Source: Coptis chinensis
Lineage: Eukaryota; Streptophyta; Magnoliopsida; Ranunculales; Ranunculaceae
DNA length: 64,000 nucleotides
Reading direction: 5' to 3'
Assembly (NCBI GenBank): GCA_015680905.1
Contig: CM027382.1
Location: forward strand, 16,093,501-16,157,500
Positions 37,155 to 46,239 of the stretch are shown here, piece by piece. Position 1 is the stretch's first letter; every line of letters begins with the position of its first letter. The position numbers were made by a program, and so were the translations under genes. The notes under the pieces are model-generated. The model was given only the letters and a program-made list of their open reading frames with translations. It had not been told where the DNA came from and did not search any database.

Positions 37155-38190
37155 CTCGAATCAAAAGTCATGGAGTTTGTGTTTATGACACCTTACTCCA
37201 CGCATCAAAAGCCGTGGAGTTTGCGTTTACACCTTTTCCACTCCAGGTCAAAAGTCCCGAGTTTGAATTTACGACACCTTACTCTAGGTAGGGGTGGAAT
37301 TTGAGCCGAGTAGCTTGGGCTTGGCTCGTTTAACCTTAGCTCAAGCTCGTTCATTTAACTAAATGAACCAAGCTTGAGCCCATATTATAGCTCACTTAAT
37401 AAACGAGCAGGGTGAAGCTCGGCTCAACAAGCTCAAATACCATCATCACAATTAAAAATAGCCGAGCTACTCGAGGGGCTGGCTCGTGCTCGGCTCATTT
37501 AAGCTCAGCTCGAACTCGTTCATATAATATATGAGCCAAGCTTGAGCCTATATTAAAGCTCGTTTAAATAAACGAGTTGAGCCGAGCTTAGTGAAACTCG
37601 TCTCGATTAGCTCGAATTCCACCCCTAACTCTAGGCATCAAAAGTCATGCAGTTTGCATTTGTGACACCTTACTCTACGCATCAAAAGTCGTGGAGTTTG
37701 CATTTACGGCACCTTACTCCACATATCAAAAGTCCTAGAGTTTGCGTTTACGACACCTTACTCTAGGCATCAAAGTCGTGGAGTTTGCGTTTCTGACATC
37801 TTACTCTACGCATCAAAAGTCCTGGAGTTTGTGTTTACGACACCTTACTCCACGCATCAAAAGTCTTGGAGTTTGCATTTATGACACCTTATTCTAGGCA
37901 TCAAAGTCGTAGAGTTTGCATTTGCGACACCTTACTCCATGTATCAAAAGTCGTGGAGTTTACGTTCACGATACCTTACTCCACGCATCAAAAGTCGTGA
38001 AGTTTGCATTTACGATACCTTAATCTAGGCATCAAAAGTCGCGGAGTTTTCGTTTATGACACCTTACTTCACGCATTAAAAGTTGTGGAGTTTGCATTTG
38101 CGACACCTTACTCCACGCATCAAAAGTCTTCAAGTTTGCGTTTGCAACACCTTACTTCAGACATCAATAGTTATGGTATGTACATAACGA
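37155..38190 (+). repeat. Minisatellite, ~44-bp unit, interrupted by a MITE
   Basis: About fifteen copies of a unit with CACCTTACTCCACGCATCAA followed by AAGTCGTGGAGTTTGCGTTT. Three copies lie left of the hAT-type MITE (37289-37627) and about twelve right of it, so the array existed before the MITE arrived. Confidence 0.9.
37289..37627. mobile_element. hAT-type MITE
   Basis: Terminal repeats TAGGGGTGGAATTTGAGC and its inverse TAGGGGTGGAATTCGAGC bound a 339-bp element rich in GAGCC/GGCTC motifs that folds back on itself. An 8-bp duplication, ACTCTAGG, flanks both ends (37281-37288 and 37628-37635), which supports the hAT superfamily. Confidence 0.88.
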
Positions 38191-38337
38191 TGTTTTACAC
38201 CATCTCAAGACAATATTTATGTGTCTGCCATAAATTTTCCTTCATTTAATTTTATGGCTTGAATTCCTATTTATATATGCAATAATTTTTTATTCTTTGC
38301 CGCAAGGAATAAATTCCATACAGCAAAGATGGGGCGA

Positions 38338-38769
38338 TGTATGTACCACTATATTCCCCTACAAACATAATTTGTCGAGTACTACTATAACGCCACTCAC
38401 TACTACGTACGATATCCAAAATTATGGCAGGCCAGCGCCGCCCATAATTATGGTAGGCATGCGATATCCAAAATTATAGCATGCCTGCACTGCCCAAAAT
38501 TATGGCGTGCCTGCCCTGCCCAAAATTATGGCACCATAAGCTAGATATAGCAGGTTCAGATTTAGAAAACATATTTATCAAGATATGCTTCCATATTAAG
38601 ACTTTACATAATTACATAAGATTTTCTAGCAATTAAGAAAATAATATTTTTTATTATTATCCTATAAATACTCCATTCTTTTGAAACAAAGAACTACGTT
38701 TATTTGAGAGACTTGATTCCAGATAACGATTTAGATACGTAGGCAGTCATTGAAGGTACAGTCTCAACA
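38338..38769 (+). repeat. 3' LTR of the non-autonomous element
   Basis: After the purine-rich GCAAAGATGGGGCGA the LTR starts TGTATGTACCACTATATTC and ends near GTACAGTCTCAACA. It holds GATACGTAGGCAGTC close to its end, a sequence often seen at LTR ends of plant Gypsy elements. Short direct repeats with CCAAAATTATGGC and CCTGCCCTGCC (38410-38540) lie in its middle, and CCTATAAATAC (38661) is a likely TATA region. Confidence 0.55.
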
Positions 38770-39220
38770 ATTCTATAACAATCTTCCTAACAAGATCGTT
38801 AGTGTGTTTGGGTGAGTTCTTACCCGAACACTTGGGCTGGATGAAATCTGAGGGAGCCTGTTTGTCTCTGATCTCAGTTGTGAATGGTGATGCCTTGTAT
38901 GTCTTGAGTATCCTCTAGGCAATCTGGAGTGTGCTAGCTTTGTCATTTGAGTTTTCCAACCTTTGCGCAAAGTCTTCTAGCCTTTGATTTGTGGTGGTTG
39001 TGAGGGCTGTAACGGCGTTGTTCTCCACTACTTCTGTGGTGTCGTTGGAGGTAGCTTGGTGGCGCATCGTCTGATTCTCTTGTTGTAAGGTGAGGAAAAC
39101 GTCTTGTAGCGCCTTCATCTGATCTGCCAACATTTGAAGTGAGGGATCCATGGTGTATAAGTTTTTACCAACTTCGTGGGATTGAGAAAAGAGTAAGTGT
39201 GCTTTTTTTAAGGAAACGAA
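38770..39220 (-). mobile_element. 5' leader and gag start of the Tat-type fossil
   Basis: Read on the minus strand from the primer site. A Gln-rich coiled-coil-like N-terminus (MDPSLQMLADQMKALQDVF at 39151 downward) and a Ser/Thr/Arg-rich stretch precede the capsid. The capsid continues at 34292 beyond the inserted element. Confidence 0.65.
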
Positions 39221-39236
39221 CTGGCAGACGGCGCCA
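39221..39236 (-). other. Primer-binding site of the Tat-type element
   Basis: Read on the minus strand, one base after the LTR end comes TGGCGCCGTCTGCCAG. The TGGCGCC start is common among plant Gypsy primer sites. The tRNA partner is not settled by eye. Confidence 0.65.
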
Positions 39237-39237
39237 A

Positions 39238-39688
39238 TGTAGATGTTTGGTGTTTATTGGACAACGACCTGATGATTTGTGTGATAGGGAATGACTGCAC
39301 TCTTCTCGGGATAAGAGTTGCCTACGTATCAAATTTCTTAGGGTAAACTTAAATCAAGCCTTACGTAGTTTATCTCTCTCTACTTATAGATGTTTGCACT
39401 AACCTTCCTTATTTGCTCCAGGCCGTTATGAAGTGTAGATTTACCTTGTGTGCTATCTTGATGATTTGTCATTACTCTGATGTTACAGAGTAAATGACTC
39501 CTTTATTGTTGAGTTGACTGAGTTCCAGGATTGTGTTGGATGATTTGCTTCTATATATGGCTGTAACTGATGCTGGGGACGACCTAGGTTCGGGTTGTTT
39601 GTACGTTCTGATAGAATGGTACGAGCTGATGGAGAACGACCTGGTGTATGGACACGTGTACTATAGTGCAGAACGGAAGGTACTTACA
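39238..39688 (-). repeat. 5' LTR of the Tat-type element
   Basis: It is aligned over its full length with the left copy, with the same tips (TGTAGATG and GTACTTACA). The primer-binding site directly inside it on the minus strand marks it as the 5' LTR. Confidence 0.92.
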
Positions 39689-39977
39689 CATACACAGTAT
39701 GACAGTAGCACTTGATCAAGAGACTTATCTCTATGAATATACATGGATAGATTTCAAATTAAAACACTCCTGTGTCTTGAATTATATTCTTTGGTGCAAA
39801 TCGAACTTTAGTTAACATGCATGTACCATGTGGACCTTCGTCCATAAGGCAATAAGAATATGACCATTTCAATGGACACCTATAGGCTCAAATACATTGA
39901 AGTAAAAGAATTTTTAATTCGAATTCTATAGTTCTACAAGGTCGGAAAATCTAACTATGGTAGTGCTTGTGGCACAG

Positions 39978-40319
39978 GAAAGACTTATAGGTTCAGGATA
40001 TCAAATGTCGGATTACAGAATTCCCTCAACTTAGGATTCAAGGCCATACGATGAAGCTGGTGGAAGTAGAAGGCACGCACACAGTGCAAACTACGTACTC
40101 ATCGCTTGATGTTCATGTGGGCGGTCTTACTGTTTCTAGTAGAAGAAGTCAACCAAAGAAAAGACTACTACATTGTTTGTCTCAACTCGTTTTACAACCC
40201 CAGCCTCTCCACCAATCGGCATTCTTTACTATAGTAATTCACCCGTCAAGCTTCCGCCCAATCCCAACTGCTCGTGGAAATGATATTGACTTTTCTCTCA
40301 ATCAAGCTCGTTCTATCCG
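39978..40319 (+). pseudogene. SKS: SKS exon beyond the Tat insertion
   Basis: After acceptor GGCACAG the exon completes the split Gly codon and reads KTYRFRISNVGLQNSLN. One base is missing near 40031, and the frame resumes with RIQGHTMKLVEVEGTHTVQ and TTYSSLDVHVG. Further shifts follow in the part that should give VLVTADQPAQDYYI. The end, DFSLNQARSIR, meets donor GTGTGT at 40320. No later SKS exon (WNLTASGPR block) is seen before the next gene. Confidence 0.88.
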
Positions 40320-40337
40320 GTGTGTCCTTGTTTTACA

Positions 40338-40725
40338 CATGGACCAAAATATCGCTGATATATCCGATATATCGCCGATATATATCGGTATTTTAGTACA
40401 CCGACATCGTTATTTCCGACATATATCCACCGAATATAGAATTCTTTTTTTTTCCGATATAAAACTTTATATCGCCGATATATCGATATATCCGATATTT
40501 ACGATATTTATCGGTTAACTTTTTGACCAATTTTTAATATAAATCCGATATTTCTAATATATTGCTGATATATTTCCGATATTTCCGATATTATATGTCC
40601 GATATATCTGATATTTTAAATAGTTTGGAATGGTCACCAAAAAAATAGATATATTCGATATATCCGATATATATCGGTTTTTGAGTACACCGATATATTG
40701 ATCGATATCGATATTTTGGGCCTTG
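40338..40725. mobile_element. hAT-type MITE rich in CGATATATCGG motifs
   Basis: The tips CATGGACCAAAATATCG and (inverted) CAAGGCCCAAAATATCG differ at two of 17 positions, and the 8-bp duplication GTTTTACA flanks the element (40330-40337 and 40726-40733). The interior is a dense series of short palindromes (CGATATATCG, CCGATAT). It lies 18 bp after the splice donor of the last SKS exon. Confidence 0.85.
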
Positions 40726-40924
40726 GTTTTACAGTCATTTGAGTACTGACAATATACATAAATTTTTTGGCTAATAAGTACAGATAATAGTGCACACATT
40801 TGTTAAGTTCAAAATAGTTTACAGACATCCAAACTTGGGATTTGTTGTTCCTAATGGGAATGTATACTGTATTGCATTTGACTGATTTCTCTATTTTGTA
40901 TCTATAATTTTTGGATAAATTAGC

Positions 40925-41521
40925 GACCCCCAAGATTTAAAGATCGCTTTTGGGATACTTCCTACATTTTCAACTTCTGCCAGTCAACAGTTAGTTGACT
41001 AAGTCAAACTGTAAAAAAAAAACTAAAAATAAAAATAAAAATAAAAATAAAAATCGATCTAATTAAATAGTAGAAATTACCAAAGTACCCGTCCACTAAA
41101 CTGACTATTTAACTTCAAGATTTTTAAATCCAACACACAAGAACATGTATTTAATAATTTCAATTTAAATCAGTTACAAATGTTTTAAATTAAATAATTT
41201 CACTATAAATAATTTGACAATTATTTTTAAATTTTGGTAGTATGATTTGAGAAGAGAACGATTAAAAAAATGAGAGAAACATAAAAAAGATAAGAAAGAC
41301 GATTGTGACGGTAGCTGCATAAATAGATACAGGAGCATTTTGATAATATCTACTATTTAATTAGAACCATTTTTTTTTTATCGGTTTGACTTGGTCAGTT
41401 AACTGTTGACTTACGGAAGACTACCGAAGTTGGAAATGTGGGGTATGGCAAATGATCTTGGGCATCGCAAAAGCGATCTTTAAATGTGGGTATCGCAAAA
41501 GCGATCTTTAAAATCGTGGGC
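40925..41521. mobile_element. MITE with ~170-bp inverted arms upstream of CCDC124
   Basis: The left arm (TTTAAAGATCGCTTTTG, CAGTTAGTTGACTAAGTCAA, CTAATTAAATAGTAGA) recurs inverted at 41345-41510. Near the right end the GATCGCTTTTGCGAT module is doubled (41462-41515). An AAAAT tandem run lies at 41025-41055. No clear target duplication, so the superfamily is open. The element ends about 240 bp before the CCDC124 start codon. Confidence 0.75.
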
Positions 41522-41594
41522 CTCACGTCAAAACGGTCACTCGGGCAGTCGGGCTCACCTCAAATTTTTTACCACCGAAATTGCAACACGATTT

Positions 41595-41634
41595 ACGTGT
41601 GAGAATACACTGTTGTACACGGATCCACCACGTG
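41595..41634 (+). promoter_or_regulatory. ABRE/G-box-like pair before CCDC124
   Basis: TTACGTGTGAG (ACGTGT at 41595-41600) and CCACGTGTC (CACGTG at 41629-41634) lie 130-170 bp before the start codon. They match the ACGTG core bound by plant bZIP and bHLH factors. I see no clear TATA box. The motifs are short, so this is a suggestion. Confidence 0.35.
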
Positions 41635-41762
41635 TCTCACCTAGCAAACCCTATACCGTAACTCCTCCATCTTCACCAAAAAAGAAACAACCGATTAAAA
41701 ACACTTGATTCATCACTTCACAACACAAACACAAAAGAGAAATAAAAATAAAAAAATCAAAG

Positions 41763-42354
41763 ATGCCGAAAAAGATGGGAACAAACAGCAAAGCAGAAGA
41801 GGCAAGAGCAAGAAAAGCAGCAACCGAAACAGAAAAAAAACAACGCGAATCCCGTCAAAAAGACGACCAATACTGGCAAGAAGCCGAGGGAGCCAAATCC
41901 CGAGCCGCGAAAAAACGCGAAGAAGAATCTGCCAAACGAGCCGAGACTCTAGCCAAAAATCCGAAGCCAGACGCTTAGCCGAGCTAGAAGAACAGGAATT
42001 AGAAAAAGCCGGTAAAAAAGTTGACAAGAAAGCCACCCGTGTTTCAATCCCGGTACCGAAAGTAACCGAAGCGGAATTGATAAAGCGTAGAGAAGAGGAG
42101 AGGGAATTAATGGTTAAGAAAGCGGACGATGTTAAGAAGAAACAGACCAGGACTGCTGATGAGGAGGAGTATGAGAGGATGATACTTGTTTCGAATACAA
42201 ATAGAGAGGAGGATTTGATCGAGGCCCGTTCCGTTGAGGAAGCCATTGCTAGGATGTCTGTTGTGGATAATAATGCTGCTGCTCTTCCTGTTGATAGGCA
42301 TCCCGAAAGGAGGCTCAAGGCTTCGTTTAAGGTATTAATAATGGGGTTTGTTTT

Positions 42355-42390
<36 letters not shown>

Positions 42391-44911
42391 GTGATTTTAA
42401 TGAAGAACGGTTTGTTTTTCGTGGATTCTGGTTTATTAGTGTTAGATTACATGATAATAGGTAATTAAATATTTCTCCCAAAGAGTTTTATTTTCTAATG
42501 TCAAATAAACTGTTCCGCCCCATTGTGATAATGTCTGAGACATTACTAACCCCTTGTGTCGTGTTAAACTTAGCTATTAAGACATCCCAGAATTTCTCTG
42601 TTACTTGACAGCCAAAAAGTGTCTAGTCCTGTGTTTCCTCGTTCTCACTACACATAACATCAAGATACCATCTGAAATTTCATCCTGGTTAGAGCATGTA
42701 TCTGATTTACATCTAGACACTCTTTGATCTAGACACAGCCATCTAATAACATCTAGATGTACTCAGATGTAAATTCAGTGCATCTATAGCAGTAATATAC
42801 TCGGATTACACAAAGAAGTATCTGATTTAAGTCGAGCACGAGGTGCATTTGAATTTCATTAAATTGAAAGAGAGACAATCATTAACAATGCAGCAGAACT
42901 ATAGATTATGACTAAAGTCTAAATCTGTTATCAAATTTAATGAGACAAAGATTATGACTGGGACAGTGTGACTCGAGTTGCAATTGACATCTTATTTAGT
43001 CAGAAAGAAGCTAATGGAAAGCCCCGTTCATTTCTATATTATTTATCTACTTGAATTGATCAGCATAAGTAACGCATTTGTTGGTTGCAATTTGCACAAT
43101 TATTTTTTAGGCCACTCAGTGTTCAGGTGTGAACGAATGTACCAGTTGCATGCCCTGTTTTTGTATTTCTTTTCTTGTTTGTCTTGTGATAATGGGATAA
43201 GTTCTCTTTTTTATTTTTGTTTGTTTTTCAGTTGATTTTTTTCCCCTCAATTAATGTGTATTGTAGGATCACTGATGTTTCAAGTTGTCTATTTGGTGGA
43301 TTTAACACGTACAGGCATTTGAAGAAGCAGAACTTCCAATACTGAAGGAAGAGAAACCAGGCCTGACACATACTCAGTACAAGGATATGATATGGAAGTT
43401 ATGGAAGAAATCTCCAGACAATCCTCTTAACCAGGTATGGTAGAGAAATAGTTAGAAAGTTTGTGCCTTTCTTGTTCAAGCTATCCTAGTAGACTTCTTT
43501 GTATTTTGAAATTCAATCCTGCATTACTGTGATGTTTGGTGTGTATTGTCCTTTTTTAAACATTCTGCAAATTTTCACATCTGAAGTAGCAAGACTAACA
43601 ACAACGTAGGGAAACAGTATGGGATTTTCTGTAAAGGTTGTAGTCTACATCTATACACATGTTTAGACCTAGGTAATATGTACACTTCATATTCTTAAAA
43701 AATCTGTGTCGGACACGCAGACGCATGAACACTCGTGTGTGACGACACACACGGTCAAGTTGTGCATACGCTTTCTAAATAGGGTTTCTTCTATACCTTA
43801 AAAAGTTAAAAGCCTAAGAAAATATTGAATCAACATAGTTGTAACTCCATAAACTCCATGGTATACCACTTTCATAGTTATTGACTTGTAAGGAGGCGCT
43901 TTGTAAGGTCTTGAGCCCAAGAATTAGTTGTTTAAGTAAAGAATATGAATATTTTTCTTTTCTATTATCTGTATTCCTGTGTCCTCGCCGTGTCGGACAC
44001 TCTATCCGTGTCAATGTGACTTAGGTTTAGAGTTTAGACCCTAAAAATATTTTTAGTTTTGGTCAAGAATATCGTCTCCTATTTGAAATTGAAATTCATT
44101 GGGAGATCATGTTAATTATGGGATTTAACTGCAATTTAGGTTCCTACCCAAAAAAAAATAAAAACCAACAATTGAGGTCACTCACTAAAAAATGCTGCAA
44201 ATGGTCGTAATCTGCGAAGATTTTAGGAGTCTACATCAAAATATTCAGTGTTGAAATTTTAATTTTCCAAATATCAACGTCATCCAACAAAAGTAAATGC
44301 CCTAACAAAACTGTGATTAAGGGCATATGCTGATATTTCGGAAGTTGAAGTTTCAGTATTGCCAGCACTTTGTAGTCCAACTATAAATCTTCGACCACTG
44401 CAGACTATAACTCATCTCAATTTAACTCTTCTGAACTTGTTGGCCTGCGAGTTTAGAGAATATCTGTCTTGTTTACCCATTTGCAGTATTTGCTCGTCTG
44501 ATCTCATATGCACTGAGGATGTCATGTAGGCGGAAGAAATTCTACATCTTAGTATTAGCTGAACTGATTTCGTATGCATTGTAGGATACCAGGATCTGAT
44601 CTGATCCGATCTCATATACGTCGAGGATATCCTGTCAATCCATACCTACTGTGTTATCTGGTTTGGTGTTTTGCCAAGGATATTCCTCCGAGATTTCCTA
44701 CTTTTACCTAAGTACTATTGCTTCCCTTCCTCCTACCTTGCTGTGAAACCGCAAAAGTGTCTTATGTTCACATCAGCTGATACTTGTAATGTCTTACATT
44801 CGAATTATATCATGCGTTTTCTTCTTTTTCGTTTTCTTACTTTGTTTCTTTCTTTGGAAAATGAGATATCTTTGTTTGTGACTAAATATGCATGTGCAGA
44901 TCGCAGACTGA
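41763..44911 (+). CDS. CCDC124: CCDC124 homologue (ribosome-associated coiled-coil protein), frameshift in exon 1
   Basis: CCDC124 (Lso2 in yeast) binds ribosomes and helps them resume translation after dormancy. The protein starts MPKKMGTNSKAEEARARK, continues with a Lys/Glu/Arg-rich coil (YWQEAEGAKSRAAKKREEE), then RVSIPVPKVTEAELIKRREE, ADEEEYERMILVSNTNRE and LPVDRHPERRLKASFK. Exon 2 gives AFEEAELPILKEEKPGLTHT and QYKDMIWKLWKKSPDNPLNQ, the conserved C-terminal block. Exons: 41763-42331, 43315-43434 and probably 44900-44911 (IAD, stop), all with GT-AG borders; otherwise the frame stops at 43443 in the intron. In exon 1 one A is missing from a run at about 41957, where AETLAKNP replaces the family AETLAKKSEARRL. 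Upstream and downstream frames are otherwise open, so this is either a recent lesion or a sequencing error. Start chosen from the family N-terminus. Confidence 0.9.
42357..42383 (+). repeat. T27 homopolymer in CCDC124 intron 1
   Basis: An uninterrupted T run 26 bp after the donor site at 42332. Such runs are hard to sequence and their length is uncertain. Confidence 0.9.
42384..43314 (+). other. CCDC124 intron 1, remainder
   Basis: AT-rich intron DNA. A local doubling of ATCTAGA(C/T) motifs occurs near 42713-42755. The acceptor is ACACGTACAG at 43305-43314. No other feature seen. Confidence 0.7.
43435..44899 (+). other. CCDC124 intron 2
   Basis: From donor GTATGG to acceptor CATGTGCAG. GTGTCGGACAC occurs twice in direct orientation (43706-43716 and 43990-44000), perhaps marking an old MITE. 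GATCTCATATGCACTGAGGA and a diverged copy lie near 44501 and 44607. The 115-codon open stretch at 44671-45018 overlaps the splice site and shows no family similarity. Confidence 0.6.
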
Positions 44912-46239
44912 TGCAGTATTTCTGCTATAGCGGAGATCGTGTTCCTCATTTTCTTCCATATGGCTTACCATCTTCGCAATCTTTGGTCCACTCCAGATTT
45001 CAAGATGTAGAAAACTAGGAAGTTTAATGGCCTCTTTAAGATCCCAGGCAAAGGAGCTGTGCTCTCTATTACATAGTAAATTGGAGATGTGCTCTCTGTC
45101 TATAGTAACTTGCCATTTTCGCATAATAGTGCGCTACGCTATTCTTCAAGTGATTATGGTGGATATATAATTAGTAGTTTCAAGCATAGATTCCATTGTG
45201 TGTGGTACAAGTGGAGTAAGAAAAAGTAAGATACGTTTGATGTTCTACTTCAACTATCTGTCTGGTGGTTTGGTTCCTATTCCATTATGTTCTTGATTCT
45301 TATTGAAATGATAAGAAATTTGATACTCGTTAGTTGGTTATATGCAGCAGTGTCTTGGTACTGCCTTCCCAGTTTACTGGTTTATTTTCTCATTCAATGT
45401 GTTCAAATGTTCAGTTAGGATTTAACACTTAACCAAAATTGACAGTATCTCTTTCGTCCCTTGGTAGGGTACTACTTACTAGAGTCCTTTCCCAAATTTG
45501 CTCGGCGTTTTCAATTGTGAGGCACCTTCAATTACAGTATGACCATTATAACCACATAATTAAAACAAAAGAAATCTGGAACTACAAGACTTAGTTGGGG
45601 CTTTGGTAGCCATATTTCAGTTGTTGTACAGAGGAAAAAAGTGAATAGAAGAATGCTGTAGTGTGCCAAATTGAACTAGTGATTTTGAGCATGCTAATTT
45701 AAGAGGGGGTCAGATGAAACTTGAGAAGCCACTCGTTTGAACACCAATCTAATGTCAACCCCACATTAACTGCTCCGTAACTTAGCCCTGCGCAATTGGC
45801 TATTCTACTCCTAGTATATTAAACCCACTTACTTGTGTAGATAAGGCTATTTTCGGAAATATACACACTATAAAGCAACCCATCTGTTAAAACCCATTGT
45901 CTAAAAGCCCTAGTCACATGATGATGAAATCTGTACACTTTGGATTGTGCTAGTAGAAAAAACCCTCTGTACACTTTGTGCTAGTAGAAAAAAACCTCGC
46001 GACGTTAGATTAATTACCAGAGAAAAAGTTAGGGAATGAAGATGAAGAGATACAATGGTCAAATTAATATTTCTCTATCTTTTTTATTTATTGCCACTCA
46101 GTGGTTATTCACGAGGTACGGGTTTGTGTCCATTTAACGGTTGCTATCCTTGCGCACTAAATTTAGAAAGAAATCAAAGAATGATCTTTTTTTCTTATCA
46201 GTTGCCCTAAGACTTAAGATCCTGTTTTTTTTTTTGGGG
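44912..46239. other. CCDC124 3' flank and intergenic DNA
   Basis: Non-coding, with no clear polyadenylation signal singled out. CTGTACACTTTG followed by TGCTAGTAGAAAAAA is doubled at about 45930-45992. A T/G homopolymer run stands at 46226-46247. Confidence 0.5.

Larger units (their letters stand above)
34293..38769 (+). mobile_element. Non-autonomous LTR-type element inserted in the Tat gag
   Basis: The insertion interrupts the minus-strand gag. Its right end is a 432-bp LTR. On the plus strand it carries only gag-like pieces: at 36966-37130, EGFKHLDLPKFDEV, NNHIMEFKSKLVLW and NPLLCKPFPST match the Tat gag core. Around 35820-36290 it is Arg/Ser/His-rich. No pol is seen. The left end is unclear: 34316-34365 resembles the polypurine and LTR start at 38318-38365, but a full left LTR is missing. 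The rest (34550-36940) is A-rich and non-coding with repeated (C/T)TGGGGGCGAC. It is a decayed LARD-like derivative, younger than the Tat-type host copy. Confidence 0.6.
22354..39688 (-). mobile_element. Tat-type Ty3/Gypsy LTR retrotransposon, fossil with two nested insertions
   Basis: Two 451-453-bp LTRs (22354-22806 and 39238-39688) enclose, on the minus strand, a primer site, gag, protease, RT, RNase H and integrase. On the plus strand, between pol and the 3' LTR, lies an antisense gene, which is typical of the Tat lineage. Flanks CAGAC (22349-22353) and CATAC (39689-39693) fit a 5-bp target duplication with one mismatch. The LTRs differ at roughly 40 sites by eye (about 9%), which at the often-used grass rate of 1.3e-8 per site per year would mean some 3-4 million years. 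The copy is broken in many places and carries a 3.0-kb solo LTR and a 4.5-kb non-autonomous element. Without those it is about 9.8 kb. Confidence 0.92.
21200..40319 (+). pseudogene. SKS: SKU5-similar (SKS) multicopper-oxidase-like gene, broken and split
   Basis: Three consecutive exons of the SKS family are present: 21200-21500, 22038-22140 and 39978-40319. SKS proteins are secreted, often GPI-anchored, relatives of ascorbate oxidase involved in directional cell growth and pollen. The blocks NGIQQRKNSWQNGVYGTNCP, FHKVACGFGGIRILS and EDYTVLIGEWY, then SPEGILINGHGPNG, then YRFRISNVGLQNSLN and LVEVEGTHTVQTTYSSLDVH give the family order without gaps. The exon ends GT/AG and the codon phase across the last intron (AAA G, then GA AAG) still agree. 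That intron is 17.8 kb because it holds a Tat-type element in the opposite orientation. The gene cannot work as it stands: the first exon has TAG codons at 21324 and 21498, the last exon shifts frame at least three times, and the exon for the N-terminus and the exons for the C-terminal half are not found. Confidence 0.88.

Noticed and set aside
41713-42318. 201-codon minus-strand open frame rich in Leu and Ser
   Set aside because: It is the antisense shadow of CCDC124 exon 1. Low-complexity coil codons on the plus strand keep the other strand free of stops.
44671-45018. 115-codon open frame as a separate gene
   Set aside because: It lies over the end of CCDC124 intron 2 and the probable last exon, and its sequence fits no family.
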